Source: Glaciimonas sp. CA11.2 (GTDB taxonomy: Bacteria; Pseudomonadota; Gammaproteobacteria; Burkholderiales; Burkholderiaceae_D). Taken from it: 64,000 nucleotides of DNA. Shown piece by piece: positions 36,236 to 45,977 of this stretch. Below the pieces are notes generated by a model that worked only from the letters and a program-made list of their open reading frames with translations, was not told the DNA's origin and made no database searches. The stretch spans positions 1,178,001-1,242,000 of the forward strand of contig NZ_JAVIWL010000001.1 of NCBI RefSeq assembly GCF_034314045.1, given 5' to 3'. Position numbers and translations under genes: made by a program. Within the stretch, counting starts at the first letter, position 1. Every line of letters begins with the position of its first letter.

Positions 36236-38026
36236 TTAAATTGGTCCACGCACCGCAAATGCGATCACAAATCGCCCGGTAAGGTCTTCATGCACCTCGT
36301 GCCTATATTCATAATCCAGCATAGCGCCGTTATTCAAACACAACTCGCGCGCCAAAAATAGCCCTAAACCGGTTCCTTTATTAGAAGTCGTGTAAAACGG
36401 CTCAAATAAATGCGAGCGAACCGCCGGCATAATCGCATTACCATCATCCTGTACATGTAACTCTAGACCACCTGCGGCGTTCGTCATGACCTGAAGTCGT
36501 ATACTGTTTGGACCGCCGCTTGCATAACGCAGCGCATTCGACAATAAATTTACCAGAACCTCGCGCAGATGCAAAGGATCAAACCACACGGCGTATTTAT
36601 CGGTCGTCGAAATCATCAACTGCAATATGCCTTTCTTGATAACATTCATTTGCTGAAATTCTTCGGCTATATCGAACACCAGTGGACACAAAAGGATCGG
36701 CGCGGTTTGTCGTTGTACCTTGCGCGAAAGCGACAAGATATCTTCTATCATGCGGTTCAGCCGCGCCACGTTATCCTCAATAATATTGAGCAAACGTACA
36801 TGTGTCGGATTAGTCGCATCTTCGATCAAAAGCGTAGCCGCATAGGATATTGATGAAAGTGGATTTCGTACCTCATGGGCAATACTCGCGGTCAATCGCC
36901 CCATTGATGCCAACTTCAGTTGCTGTGCCTGATTTTCGATTTCACTCACATCTTGCAAAAAAATCACAGCGACATATTCACTCAAATCCTCGGTTTTAAC
37001 TGCCGCAAAGCGTAACTTGAAATGCACTGCCAGCTCGTGCCCCCTCGCCCCCATCAACACGGCGCTGGGTCTTCGGTCATCAGTATGTTTAATGGTGACC
37101 AAAAAGGGAGAATCACTGGACGTCGCATCAGAAATTGACTGTGCAAAGTACGGAGTAGCTTGTGATGCGGCTTGCGCAGCTGCGCTAGGATATTGGTTAA
37201 CCGTCGCAGTCCAGACAAAAAAAGCCTCAGCAATCGGCGTCAAGGCGGGAAAGTCGCTCAGTTTATGCCTGGGACCATCGTCCAGTATCGATAGTGCAAG
37301 CATACGCCCAGCCATCGGATTTGCCATCAAAATAGTGCCGTCTGGCCCAACCACCAACAAACCATCCCCCATATCGGCAACGGCCATACGGTTGATAGCA
37401 AGTTGTACACGCAAATCTTTCCCACGCTGATTTGCCAGGTCCTCCTGGCGGATCAAGCGATTCGCCAGGCGATTGATCACAAACACCGAAAAAAAGAACG
37501 CGGCGCCCGACAATCCTGCTTTTACTGTTGTCGCCTCTGAAGCTTCTTGTAAAATCTGATATCCACTCTCACCCAATAAAATCAAGGTCACGATGGATAC
37601 GAATAGCATCGCCAAAGGCAACGACGCCAAAATAGCACCACCAGCTAATGGAAACAAAAAAAGAACAGCTAATCCACTTTTAGCGCCACCAGCACCGATA
37701 TAGAGAATCGAAATTGCTCCTATGTCGACCAAAATTTGCACGACAATTTGCAACCGGTATTGCCGTTGGCAATACGCTGCCAACAAAGTGAAGATGATCG
37801 CGCAAAGTAAATAGAGCGAGCAAGTTTGCGGATAGTTAAAAAACTCCGAAAATTGCAGAGCATTTTTTACATTCGCGCTGAGATACACGAGCAGTACCAG
37901 CGCGACAACAATACGGGTGATGTTAAACGTTTGCAGGGTGCGCCAAAACGTCATTGGTTTGTCGCCATCGGTAAAGAAGGCCGACATCGTTTTGGGCAGG
38001 TGAAAGGACATTGCGGATTTGATCAT
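36236..38026 (-). CDS. pilS: Sensor histidine kinase PilS
   Basis: Membrane kinase of the PilS-PilR two-component system controlling type IV pili. The 596-aa protein has about six N-terminal membrane helices (residues 35-180), a PAS-like domain (VADMGDGLLVVGPDGTILMANPMAGRM), the phospho-acceptor helix with His in ASIAHEVRNPLSSISYA, and HATPase boxes LLSNALRYA (N), VQDDGNAI (G1) and GTGLGLFLARE (G2). It is about 60 residues longer than the usual PilS, with an insert after the PAS region. It is encoded just upstream of pilR in the same direction. Confidence 0.9.
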   Translation of the reverse strand: MIKSAMSFHLPKTMSAFFTDGDKPMTFWRTLQTFNITRIVVALVLLVYLSANVKNALQFSEFFNYPQTCSLYLLCAIIFTLLAAYCQRQYRLQIVVQILVDIGAISILYIGAGGAKSGLAVLFLFPLAGGAILASLPLAMLFVSIVTLILLGESGYQILQEASEATTVKAGLSGAAFFFSVFVINRLANRLIRQEDLANQRGKDLRVQLAINRMAVADMGDGLLVVGPDGTILMANPMAGRMLALSILDDGPRHKLSDFPALTPIAEAFFVWTATVNQYPSAAAQAASQATPYFAQSISDATSSDSPFLVTIKHTDDRRPSAVLMGARGHELAVHFKLRFAAVKTEDLSEYVAVIFLQDVSEIENQAQQLKLASMGRLTASIAHEVRNPLSSISYAATLLIEDATNPTHVRLLNIIEDNVARLNRMIEDILSLSRKVQRQTAPILLCPLVFDIAEEFQQMNVIKKGILQLMISTTDKYAVWFDPLHLREVLVNLLSNALRYASGGPNSIRLQVMTNAAGGLELHVQDDGNAIMPAVRSHLFEPFYTTSNKGTGLGLFLARELCLNNGAMLDYEYRHEVHEDLTGRFVIAFAVRGPI

Positions 38027-38146
38027 GCACGTTAACTCGGGCTAACTCAGACTATATTCAAAGCGCTTAGTACAAAACACGCATTACAAAGCACCAATCA
38101 AAGACTTATACGACCAGATTATCACTGCGCAGGATCATTATGCTGG

Positions 38147-38428
38147 TCATTGCGCGTGTAAGCGCCGATGGTCCTCACCGCAATAAATAGTACCGGCATA
38201 ATCAGTCACCGCTTCAGATGCAGGAAAATGCAACCCGCAATGTGCACAGGCCACCATTTCTTCCACAGGTGACGACGCGCCCGATAACGATGACGGGCGC
38301 CCGTCTCTAGGACCTGCACCGCTGGCACCATCTGGCGCAGCACCGCTCTTATTAATGATATTTTTTTTGACGCGCTGAAACCAGACGATAACCGCCAGCG
38401 CGATAACTAACCAAATCACATATTTCAT
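38147..38428 (-). CDS. PP0621-family small membrane protein
   Basis: A 93-aa protein with one N-terminal membrane helix (VIWLVIALAVIVWF, residues 4-17), a disordered Ser/Gly/Pro linker, and a C-terminal zinc-ribbon-like module with CAHCGLHFPASEAV and YCGEDH. This layout is that of the PP0621 family of unknown function, which often sits beside ccsA-like genes. It overlaps the end of the ccsA-like gene by 4 bp, so the two are translationally coupled. Confidence 0.8.
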   Translation of the reverse strand: MKYVIWLVIALAVIVWFQRVKKNIINKSGAAPDGASGAGPRDGRPSSLSGASSPVEEMVACAHCGLHFPASEAVTDYAGTIYCGEDHRRLHAQ

Positions 38429-39234
38429 ACCAGGACCCGATGCAATACAACTTCCAATACAAAACGACTACCGACATAAGCCAGCAGCAAAATAGCAAAC
38501 CCGATCAACGTAAAACTGAGCGCCGTACGTCCGCGCCAACCCTGCCATTTACGTCCGGCCAATAATAAGCCGAACAGCGCCCACGACAGCAGCGTAAAAA
38601 TGGTCTTGTGGTCCCATCTAAACGCGGTCCCAAATAACTCCTCAGAGAACACAACGCCGGACAACACCGTCAACGTCAATAAAGCGAACCCGAAAGCGAT
38701 CAATCGAAACAGCAATTTTTCCATGGTCAGTAATGCAGGCAATCGATCCAGCGCCGCGCCGAACCAACTGGCATTGGCGTTGCCGGGCCGCGTATGGAGT
38801 CGAGATTCTTGTAACACCATGAGTACCGCATGAAACGCCGCTATCGTCAACGTACTATAAGCTAGGATAGAAATGACGATGTGCCATAAAAATATCGGTG
38901 ATTTACCACTCAACGACACCATATTCCCCGGAAACAACGCTGGCAAGATGACTGCAACGGCCGCCGTTGGCAACACCAGAACGCGCAATCCATCGAGAGT
39001 ATAGTTACGATTTTCAAGCCAATAAGCGGCGACTGAAACCCATAGTGTCGCCGATAACATCATCGAAAAACCTACGCGTACTTCCTCTGGCCCGACCACG
39101 TCGGCCCACAACACGCCGCCATGTAACAGCCAGCCGACCGCAGCGACAACCGAAATGGTTTTTCGCTGCTTCGACGGCAATATGGCGCAGCCAAGATATA
39201 ACAAAGCTGTGAGAATAAATAGATAAGTTTGCAT
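38425..39234 (-). CDS. CcsA-family cytochrome c assembly membrane protein (YpjD-like)
   Basis: A 269-aa protein with eight predicted membrane helices. The family signature region reads IFLWHIVISILAYSTLTIAAFHAVLM and later FRWDHKTIFTLLSWALFGLLLAGR; conserved His residues in the WH and DHK motifs could bind heme, as in CcsA/HemX. YpjD-type proteins near ffh are common in proteobacteria and have no settled role. It is divergent from nothing immediate; the 240 bp upstream (39235-39474) appear non-coding. Confidence 0.85.
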   Translation of the reverse strand: MQTYLFILTALLYLGCAILPSKQRKTISVVAAVGWLLHGGVLWADVVGPEEVRVGFSMMLSATLWVSVAAYWLENRNYTLDGLRVLVLPTAAVAVILPALFPGNMVSLSGKSPIFLWHIVISILAYSTLTIAAFHAVLMVLQESRLHTRPGNANASWFGAALDRLPALLTMEKLLFRLIAFGFALLTLTVLSGVVFSEELFGTAFRWDHKTIFTLLSWALFGLLLAGRKWQGWRGRTALSFTLIGFAILLLAYVGSRFVLEVVLHRVLV

Positions 39235-39474
39235 CGTATAAGTTTACAGTATGTGACCGCAGTATGTGACCGATTACTGGGCATGTGATAGCCAACAATT
39301 CAAAAGAAATTTACTACAACGACTGGTTACACCAATTCAAAATGCTTTACGTCACTCGGAATACGCAAAAATAATCAGCAAAGTCATGACTGGGATGCTT
39401 GAATCAAAACATAGCAAAGGTAACGCCACAATCAGCATAATGACGCCAACCGGTCGTTTTAAAAGTCTTCCACC

Positions 39475-40257
39475 TTATTTTTTGCGCTTGTCACGGATAT
39501 ACATTGCCAATTTGTTATTCGCCAAAGTGCGTTGCGTGACATCAAATAATTCCGTCGCGCTGACCAGACCACTTAACTTGGCATACCCATATTCACGGGC
39601 ATCAAAATCAGGCGCCTGCTTAGCGATATAACTCCCAACCGAACCCAACTGCGCCCAACCGTCCTCATCCGATACCGCTTCAACCCCACTGCGTAACAAC
39701 CGCAACAGTCGCGTATCCTGGCGTAACTCATTGGCGGCCCGATGCAACTTGCTCGGTACATCGCTCGCACCGTCCTGCTCCGCAACTTCTGACACCGCTG
39801 ACTCGATCAACAGGTCTGTATAGATAAATTTGTCGCACGCTGTCACAAAAGGCTGCGGCGTCTTCCGCTCTCCAAAACCATAGACGGTCAATCCTTCTTC
39901 TCGGATGCGCGAGGCTAGTCGGGTAAAATCACTATCGCTTGAGACGATGCAAAAACCATCAAAACGACCGGTATATAACAAATCCATCGCATCAATGATC
40001 ATCGCGCTGTCTGTCGCATTTTTACCTTTGGTATACCCAAACTGCTGAATCGGCTGGATCGAGTTACGCAGAAGACACTCTTTCCAGCTTCCTAGGCGAT
40101 TATCGGTCCAATCGCCATAAATCCGTTTGACGCTGGCAACACCATATTTGGCGACCTCTGATAATAAGCCGTCGACAATCGCCGCGCTCGCATTATCTGC
40201 ATCGATTAGTACTGCCAGACGCGGTGCTTCAGAAGCGGTGTTTCCTGACATAGCCAT
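39475..40257 (-). CDS. NYN-domain protein with C-terminal LOTUS/OST-HTH
   Basis: A 260-aa predicted RNA-acting protein. The N-terminal NYN (PIN-like nuclease) domain spans about residues 12-150: acidic residues in LAVLIDADNASAA, KNATDSAMIIDAMDLLY and VSSDSDFTRLASRIRE form the expected metal site. The C-terminal part (LLRSGVEAVSDEDGWAQLGSVGSYIAKQAPDFDAREYG...) fits an OST-HTH/LOTUS domain, an RNA-binding fold. Such proteins are predicted ribonucleases, but targets are mostly unknown in bacteria. Two start codons (40257 and 40251) are possible. It is divergent from ffh. Confidence 0.85.
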   Translation of the reverse strand: MAMSGNTASEAPRLAVLIDADNASAAIVDGLLSEVAKYGVASVKRIYGDWTDNRLGSWKECLLRNSIQPIQQFGYTKGKNATDSAMIIDAMDLLYTGRFDGFCIVSSDSDFTRLASRIREEGLTVYGFGERKTPQPFVTACDKFIYTDLLIESAVSEVAEQDGASDVPSKLHRAANELRQDTRLLRLLRSGVEAVSDEDGWAQLGSVGSYIAKQAPDFDAREYGYAKLSGLVSATELFDVTQRTLANNKLAMYIRDKRKK

Positions 40258-40711
40258 TCCTCAATTGTGAATAGAAGAATAATACCCGAAGGGAAGAGCA
40301 CACTCTAGTCGTTCCCGTTTTGCAGCATACACCAACCGAATTTGATTCTTAAGCCAAGGGACCAATCATTTATTCGTGTTTTATGCGTGCTTACTAATTA
40401 ATAAGAACGACTCGCGGCAGGGCTTAATTACACCGAGGTTAACACCGGGCCAGGCTTTGAAGCGCTTGCAAAGCTTTTTATGGTGACCTTGGTAACGACT
40501 ATGGTGCCCTGTGGCAAAATTTTCTCCAAAAATGCCTTATTCTCCTTTGCGCCGCCGTCTTCAAAGCGGTTTTGCAGCCGTATCGGGTAAAATGGAGGAT
40601 TATTTTCAGTACGCCGCGTCTGTCATCATCCGTGATGAAAATTGCATCCGGAACCTTAGCGGACGCAATGACGCATTGCCCTTTTGCCCCTCTTCTGAAA
40701 AACAGTCACCT
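40258..40711. other. Intergenic region between NYN gene and ffh
   Basis: A 454-bp region with a plus-strand open frame reading into ffh (from 40511) that has no ribosome-binding site or similarity to SRP proteins, so I treat it as leader. It contains a terminator-like hairpin at 40454-40479. Confidence 0.4.
40454..40479 (+). terminator. Terminator-like hairpin in the ffh leader
   Basis: GCTTTG (40454-40459) pairs with CAAAGC (40469-40474), 9-nt loop, followed by five T. No plus-strand gene precedes it, so it would terminate or attenuate a leader or small RNA transcript upstream of ffh. Confidence 0.4.
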
Positions 40712-42079
40712 ATGTTAGACAATCTTACCCAGCGTCTTGCCAAAGTCGTCAAAACCATGCGCGGCGAAGCGCGCCTGACAGAAACCAATACTGCCGAAAT
40801 GCTACGCGAAGTCCGTTTGGCGTTGCTAGAGGCCGATGTCGCGCTACCCGCCGTTCGTGAGTTTATCGCCAACGTAAAACAAAAAGCGCTGGGCGAAGAA
40901 GTCATCGCCTCGCTCACACCGGGTCAGGCACTTGTCGGCGTCGTGCAGCGAGAGCTAGCCTCACTGATGGGCGCAGATCTCGGGCCCGAAGCATCGCAAC
41001 TGAACTTCGCCACGCAACCGCCCGCGATCATTTTGATGGCTGGATTGCAAGGTGCAGGTAAAACTACTACCGTCGGTAAATTAGCTAAATATCTGCGTGA
41101 GCAGAAAAAGAAAAAAGTACTCACCGTCTCTACCGACGTTTATCGCCCTGCGGCGATCGGCCAGCTAAAGACGGTCACAGAACAAGTCGGCGCGGATTTT
41201 TTCCCGAGCCTGACAACAGATAAACCAGTTGATATTGCGCTGGCGGCACTCGATTTTGCGAAGCGTCATTATCACGACGTGCTAATTATAGATACCGCGG
41301 GTCGTCTTGGTATTGACGAAGCGATGATGCAGGAAATCACTGCAGTGCATGCCGCGGTCAAGCCAATTGAAACCTTATTTGTCGTCGACGCGATGCTTGG
41401 TCAGGACGCGATCAATACCGCCAAAGCATTTAACGATGCGTTGCCGCTCACCGGTATAGTCCTCACCAAACTGGATGGTGACGCTCGTGGTGGTGCCGCC
41501 CTTTCAGTACGGCATATTACCGGCAAGCCAATCAAATTTGCCGGTGTCGGTGAAAAGCTGGACGGTCTGGAAGCATTTGATCCTTCGCGCATGGCAAACC
41601 GCATTCTCGGCATGGGCGATATTCTGGCGCTGGTTGAAGAAGCACAAAAGGGTGTGGATGTCGCCGCTGCGCAAGATTTAGCGCAAAAAATCAAAGGCGG
41701 TGGAAAATTTGACCTTAACGACTTTAAAGCGCAACTAGGTCAAATGAAAAAAATGGGCGGTATGTCGAGCCTGTTGGATAAACTGCCAGCACAATTTCAG
41801 CAAGCTGCAGGAGCGGCAAATATGGGTCAGGCAGAAAAATCCGTGCGTCGCATGGAAGGCATGATCAACTCCATGACCGCGCAAGAACGTGCCAAACCGG
41901 AACTAATAAAAGCCTCGCGCAAGCGCCGCATAGCAACCGGTGCCGGTGTTCAGGTGCAAGAAGTTAACCGCATGCTGTCGCAATTTGATCAAATGCAGTC
42001 GATGATGAAAAAACTTAAAGGCGGCGGCATGATGAAAATGATGCGGAGTATGAAAGGGATGATGCCAGGCTTAAAGTAA
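40712..42079 (+). CDS. ffh: Signal recognition particle protein Ffh
   Basis: SRP54 homologue that targets inner-membrane proteins with 4.5S RNA and FtsY. From ATG 40712 (MLDNLTQRLAKVV) the 455-aa protein has the N domain, the GTPase G domain (G1 GLQGAGKTTT, DTAGRL, TKLDGDARGG) and a Met-rich M domain ending in MMKKLKGGGMMKMMRSMKG. An upstream in-frame Met at 40511 would add 67 unrelated residues. It is transcribed divergently from the NYN gene. Confidence 0.97.
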   Translation: MLDNLTQRLAKVVKTMRGEARLTETNTAEMLREVRLALLEADVALPAVREFIANVKQKALGEEVIASLTPGQALVGVVQRELASLMGADLGPEASQLNFATQPPAIILMAGLQGAGKTTTVGKLAKYLREQKKKKVLTVSTDVYRPAAIGQLKTVTEQVGADFFPSLTTDKPVDIALAALDFAKRHYHDVLIIDTAGRLGIDEAMMQEITAVHAAVKPIETLFVVDAMLGQDAINTAKAFNDALPLTGIVLTKLDGDARGGAALSVRHITGKPIKFAGVGEKLDGLEAFDPSRMANRILGMGDILALVEEAQKGVDVAAAQDLAQKIKGGGKFDLNDFKAQLGQMKKMGGMSSLLDKLPAQFQQAAGAANMGQAEKSVRRMEGMINSMTAQERAKPELIKASRKRRIATGAGVQVQEVNRMLSQFDQMQSMMKKLKGGGMMKMMRSMKGMMPGLK

Positions 42080-42449
42080 GCCCAGTTCTTATTCCCTAGT
42101 GTTGACAGGAAGCATCGCACTTTAATGGCATTAAAGCGGTTAAAGCATTGATTGATAAGGCTTTCACGCTTTTTACCGACTGTCGACGATGGGACTGAAA
42201 GCGATGCGCCATTGACATGCAGCGGACTAAATATGGTGTTATTTTGCCATCGAATTGATCGTAAAATCACATCACATTTAGTTCCCCAAACTCCTATGAA
42301 AAAAGGATGTTTTTGGGCACTCCTGATCAACCCTCAACAAAACCTGCAAAAGCCACAAAAAACACTTGCGTCACTGAGGAAACCGCACCACTATGAGCGA
42401 TGCGTGATTGACGCATTTTTCACACTCTCTTCGTCAAGGAGGCTCAAAG
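42080..42449. other. Intergenic region ffh - SWIB gene
   Basis: A 370-bp stretch in which I find no supported gene. Open frames here lack ribosome-binding sites or overlap the SWIB gene in another frame. Confidence 0.4.
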
Positions 42450-42812
42450 ATGGCCACAGCAAAAAAACCAGTAGTTGCAGAAAAAAAACCTGCAGCTAAA
42501 CCAGCGGTAAAAAAAGCAGCACCAGCAAAAGTAGCAGCAGCAGACAAGCCAGCACGTAAGCCAAACGCAGCGTTCATGAAGCCAATGAAACCATCTGCTG
42601 TTTTGGCTGCTGTCGTCGGCGCTGATCCTTTGCCACGTACTGAAGTAACCAAGAAAGTTTGGGAATACATCAAAAAGCACAATCTGCAAAATCCAGAAAA
42701 CAAGCGCAACATCGATGCTGATGAAAAGCTAAAAGCTGTCTTTGGCGGCAAAAAACAAGTGTCTATGTTTGAAATGACTAAACTCATTTCTGACCACTTG
42801 AGCAATGCTTAA
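42450..42812 (+). CDS. SWIB/MDM2-domain protein with basic N-terminus
   Basis: A 120-aa protein. Residues 1-40 are a Lys/Ala/Pro-rich basic tail (MATAKKPVVAEKKPAAKPA...) resembling the H1-like protein. Residues about 45-118 are a SWIB domain: FMKPMKPSAVLAAVVG, then PRTEVTKKVWEYIKKHNLQ, KRNIDADEKLKAVFGG and MFEMTKLISDHL. SWIB domains occur in chromatin-remodelling complexes of eukaryotes and in some bacteria such as Chlamydia, where they may modulate DNA topology. The ATG at 42450 has AAGGAGG 7 nt upstream. It has its own terminator. Confidence 0.9.
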   Translation: MATAKKPVVAEKKPAAKPAVKKAAPAKVAAADKPARKPNAAFMKPMKPSAVLAAVVGADPLPRTEVTKKVWEYIKKHNLQNPENKRNIDADEKLKAVFGGKKQVSMFEMTKLISDHLSNA

Positions 42813-42851
42813 GATATAGCAGTTCTAAAATATCTTAAGTGCCAAACAAAA

Positions 42852-42877
42852 ACGCCCGCATTGCGCGGGTTTTTTTG
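42852..42877 (+). terminator. Intrinsic terminator of the SWIB gene
   Basis: CCCGC (42855-42859) pairs with GCGGG (42865-42869), 5-nt loop, followed by eight T. It lies 40 bp after the stop codon. Confidence 0.85.
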
Positions 42878-43222
42878 TATTCTCTTTTCCGTTTTTGTAT
42901 TTTCTTTAGCACACGCTGAGCAGAATTAACTCCCACTTCTCCCTTCAACACATCTCTGCAAAATCACGACCCCTTCATTAAGATCGAATGAGGCATCGCT
43001 ACGTGCAAAGCGCATCAAAGAGACACAAACGTCTATATTCTTATGAAAAGGTAGGAACAGGCAAATATGTGAAACCGATCTGGAACCGACCTACAAAGAA
43101 TTGAAATGAAGAGGAAGCACATCTCAAACGCAGCTAACGAAATGTGTCCGAGCGCTAATATTAGTAACGATGTATGCGATGTTACGATCAATCTGGGCCA
43201 GTCGGCACAACTGCCCAAACTA
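42878..43222. other. Non-coding stretch between SWIB terminator and lytic transglycosylase
   Basis: About 345 bp with no gene that I can support. The two flanking genes converge here. Confidence 0.4.
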
Positions 43223-43888
43223 CTACTGCACCGCCACCGTCGTATTAAGAGGAACCTGGCTATATTCCCACCGCTTCCATGCGGCCTGCACTGCATTCGG
43301 ATACTCCGGACGGCCGCGGCTACCGTTGTAACGGCCTAACGCCAAATATAGATTGCCCTTTTCCATATCCAGATACATCCGCAAAATCGCGCAACCGTAG
43401 CGCAGGTTGGTCTGCATATTAAAAAGTCTGCTGCGATCAGAGTCGCCGATAACACGCGTCCAGAACGGCATCACCTGCATGTAACCTTGCGCGTTGACGC
43501 TAGACAGCGCATATTTACGAAATGCTGATTCAACCTGAATCAAGCCCAATACCAACGCTGGATCAAGACCTGCGCGTTTGGATTCATACCAGGTGGTTTC
43601 CAGAAATTCGTTACGCATCTGCGCATCAGGAAATTTCTTTTTAAGACGTGTCGACATCTCAACCAGCCAATATAAGTACTGTATGCGCTGATTGATGTCG
43701 GTGAATTGTGGTTTGGGAGGCCCCGCATCGTTAATCGCACGCGACAGAGCCAGCCGCACCGAATCGGCCATCGCCTCTTCCTTTTGATTGCCGGCATGCG
43801 TCACACCACTCACCAAGAGCAGCGCTACCGACAACCACGGAATAATACGATCGATCAAACGCAAGTGAACTCCTGGAAAATAAACCAT
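43223..43888 (-). CDS. Lytic transglycosylase (SLT domain)
   Basis: Periplasmic peptidoglycan-cleaving enzyme, 221 aa. A signal peptide ends near residue 32 (VSGVTHA), followed by a helical region and the SLT core: catalytic Glu in LGLIQVESAFRKYALS, then NAQGYMQVMPFW and NLRYGCAILRMYLD, ALGRYNGSRG. It matches MltC/Slt-type family 1 enzymes. No lipobox is seen. It is encoded downstream of proS on the same strand, 148 bp away. Confidence 0.9.
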   Translation of the reverse strand: MVYFPGVHLRLIDRIIPWLSVALLLVSGVTHAGNQKEEAMADSVRLALSRAINDAGPPKPQFTDINQRIQYLYWLVEMSTRLKKKFPDAQMRNEFLETTWYESKRAGLDPALVLGLIQVESAFRKYALSSVNAQGYMQVMPFWTRVIGDSDRSRLFNMQTNLRYGCAILRMYLDMEKGNLYLALGRYNGSRGRPEYPNAVQAAWKRWEYSQVPLNTTVAVQ

Positions 43889-44036
43889 CGGTGTTCAGTT
43901 CCCGAGGAAACACCCGATTCGAAACAACAGTACAACTTGCATCCTAAGCCATTTCTCCCGCTCTTAAAGGTGGAAGAAATACCCAGGATGCCGAAGAAAC
44001 GATCAACAGCCACGCTTATTTAACCAATTAAGCGCA

Positions 44037-45776
44037 TTAACCGATCAGGCGCGCTTTCACAAAACTCACCATTTCCGCCAAGGGCACGCTCGTCGCTTCA
44101 GTGTCACGTCGCCCCTGATATTCCAGTTGGCCTTCTTTTAACCCACGATCACCAACCACCACGCGATGCGGCACACCGATCAACTCCCAATCGGCAAACA
44201 TTGCACCCGGACGTTCGCCGCGATCATCCAGAATCACGTCGACACCTGCGGCTAGCAACGCTTCGTAGAGTTTGTCCGTTTCGGTTTTGACCGCTTCGCT
44301 ACGATCATAGCCCATTGGACAGAGAACAACTTCAAATGGCGCAATCGCGATTGGCCAGATGATGCCCTTGTCATCAAAGTTCTGCTCGATGGCGGCGCCC
44401 AAAATGCGCGTGATACCAATACCATAACAACCCATTTGCAACGGTTGCGGCTTGCCGTTCTCGTCCAGGAAGGTGGCGTTCATTGCCTCCGAATAGGCGG
44501 TACCAAGCTGAAACACATGACCAATTTCAATGCCACGTTGAATCTCCAGCACGCCCTTGCCATCCGGCGACTGGTCGCCAGCGACCACGTTACGGATATC
44601 CATCACCATCGGCTCGGGCAGATCACGGCCCCAATTCGCACCAGTGAAATGGAAGTCTACTTCATTCGCGCCGCAGACGAAATCATGCATGTTGGCGACG
44701 GTTCGGTCAGCAACGACCATAATCGGTTTTTTAGTATTGATCGGTCCCAGATAACCCGGTGGCGTACCAAACCACTCAACAATTTCTTCTTCTGTTGAAA
44801 AGCGATAACCCGTCAGACCAGGGATTTTGTTAGCCTTGATTTCGTTAAGAGCGTGATCGCCACGCAACATCAACAACCAGACTTGCTTGGAAGCGGCTTC
44901 TTTTTCAGTCGCCTCTTTCTCAACGGTCAGGACAATCGACTTAATGGTCGTGCTCAGTGGGATGCTCAGCAATTCAGCAACCGCTTCGCACTTGGCCTTG
45001 CCCGGCGTTGCCGTTTTGGTCAGCTCCTGCGTTGGTGCAGCGCGCACTGCTTCAATTTGCAGCGCCTCGGCAGCTTCCATATTTGCCGCGTAATCAGACG
45101 TCGGGCAATACACAATCGCGTCTTCTCCGGTAGCAGCGATGACGTGAAACTCATGCGAACCAGTGCCGCCAATGGCCCCGTTATCCGCGGCGACAGGACG
45201 AAATTGCAGCCCAAAACGATTAAAAATCCGAATATAGGCGTCGTACATAATTTGATACGAATTTTTCAGACCATCGAGGTCCCGATCAAAAGAATAGGCA
45301 TCTTTCATCGTAAACTCACGACCGCGCATCAAACCAAAACGGGGACGCCGTTCATCGCGAAACTTAGTCTGAATATGATAAAAATTCACTGGAAGTTTGC
45401 GATACGAGCGCAATTCGGTCCGCGCAATGTCGGTAATCACTTCTTCCGAAGTCGGTTGAATGATGAAATCACGGCCGTGACGGTCTTTGACGCGCATCAG
45501 TTCATCGCCGTATTTCTGCCAGCGGCCGGTTTCTTGCCAAAGTTCAGCAGGTTGTACGACTGGCATCAATAGTTCAACCGCGCCAGAACGATTCATTTCT
45601 TCGCGCACGATATTTTCAACTTTGCGAATAACCCGCAAACCCATCGGCATATAGGTGTAAATGCCGGAACCGAGGCGTTTAATCATGCCGGCGCGCATCA
45701 TTAATTTATGGCTAACGATTTCAGCGTCGGATGGTGCTTCTTTAAGAGTTGAGACAAAAAAACGGGAGGCGCGCAT
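44037..45776 (-). CDS. proS: Prolyl-tRNA synthetase
   Basis: Class II synthetase charging tRNA-Pro, 579 aa, the bacterial type with an inserted editing domain (about residues 230-400). Motif 2 is seen in [26 protein letters not shown], motif 3 in [17 protein letters not shown], and the C-terminal anticodon domain includes [19 protein letters not shown]. It is divergent from rppH with about 200 bp between them. Confidence 0.97.
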   Translation of the reverse strand: MRASRFFVSTLKEAPSDAEIVSHKLMMRAGMIKRLGSGIYTYMPMGLRVIRKVENIVREEMNRSGAVELLMPVVQPAELWQETGRWQKYGDELMRVKDRHGRDFIIQPTSEEVITDIARTELRSYRKLPVNFYHIQTKFRDERRPRFGLMRGREFTMKDAYSFDRDLDGLKNSYQIMYDAYIRIFNRFGLQFRPVAADNGAIGGTGSHEFHVIAATGEDAIVYCPTSDYAANMEAAEALQIEAVRAAPTQELTKTATPGKAKCEAVAELLSIPLSTTIKSIVLTVEKEATEKEAASKQVWLLMLRGDHALNEIKANKIPGLTGYRFSTEEEIVEWFGTPPGYLGPINTKKPIMVVADRTVANMHDFVCGANEVDFHFTGANWGRDLPEPMVMDIRNVVAGDQSPDGKGVLEIQRGIEIGHVFQLGTAYSEAMNATFLDENGKPQPLQMGCYGIGITRILGAAIEQNFDDKGIIWPIAIAPFEVVLCPMGYDRSEAVKTETDKLYEALLAAGVDVILDDRGERPGAMFADWELIGVPHRVVVGDRGLKEGQLEYQGRRDTEATSVPLAEMVSFVKARLIG

Positions 45777-45977
45777 AACGGTGAATTCTTTTTAAAAAGA
45801 GAGGGTTATAATCGACTCAATTTTAAAGGATTAGCTGGCTGATGCGCCCACTCTTTGCACAATTGATTGATGTTCTGATCGGATTAACCTCTGATTGGGA
45901 CCTGTTTCGTGTTGATTTAACACGTAAGCAAGTTGGCATAGGGATCGCCTAGTCGCAGAAAGTTTTGAGGTATCAGT

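Noticed and set aside
40511..40711. In-frame N-terminal extension of ffh with 67 residues
   Set aside because: It has no similarity to SRP54 and no ribosome-binding site; MLDNLTQRL at 40712 is the conserved start.
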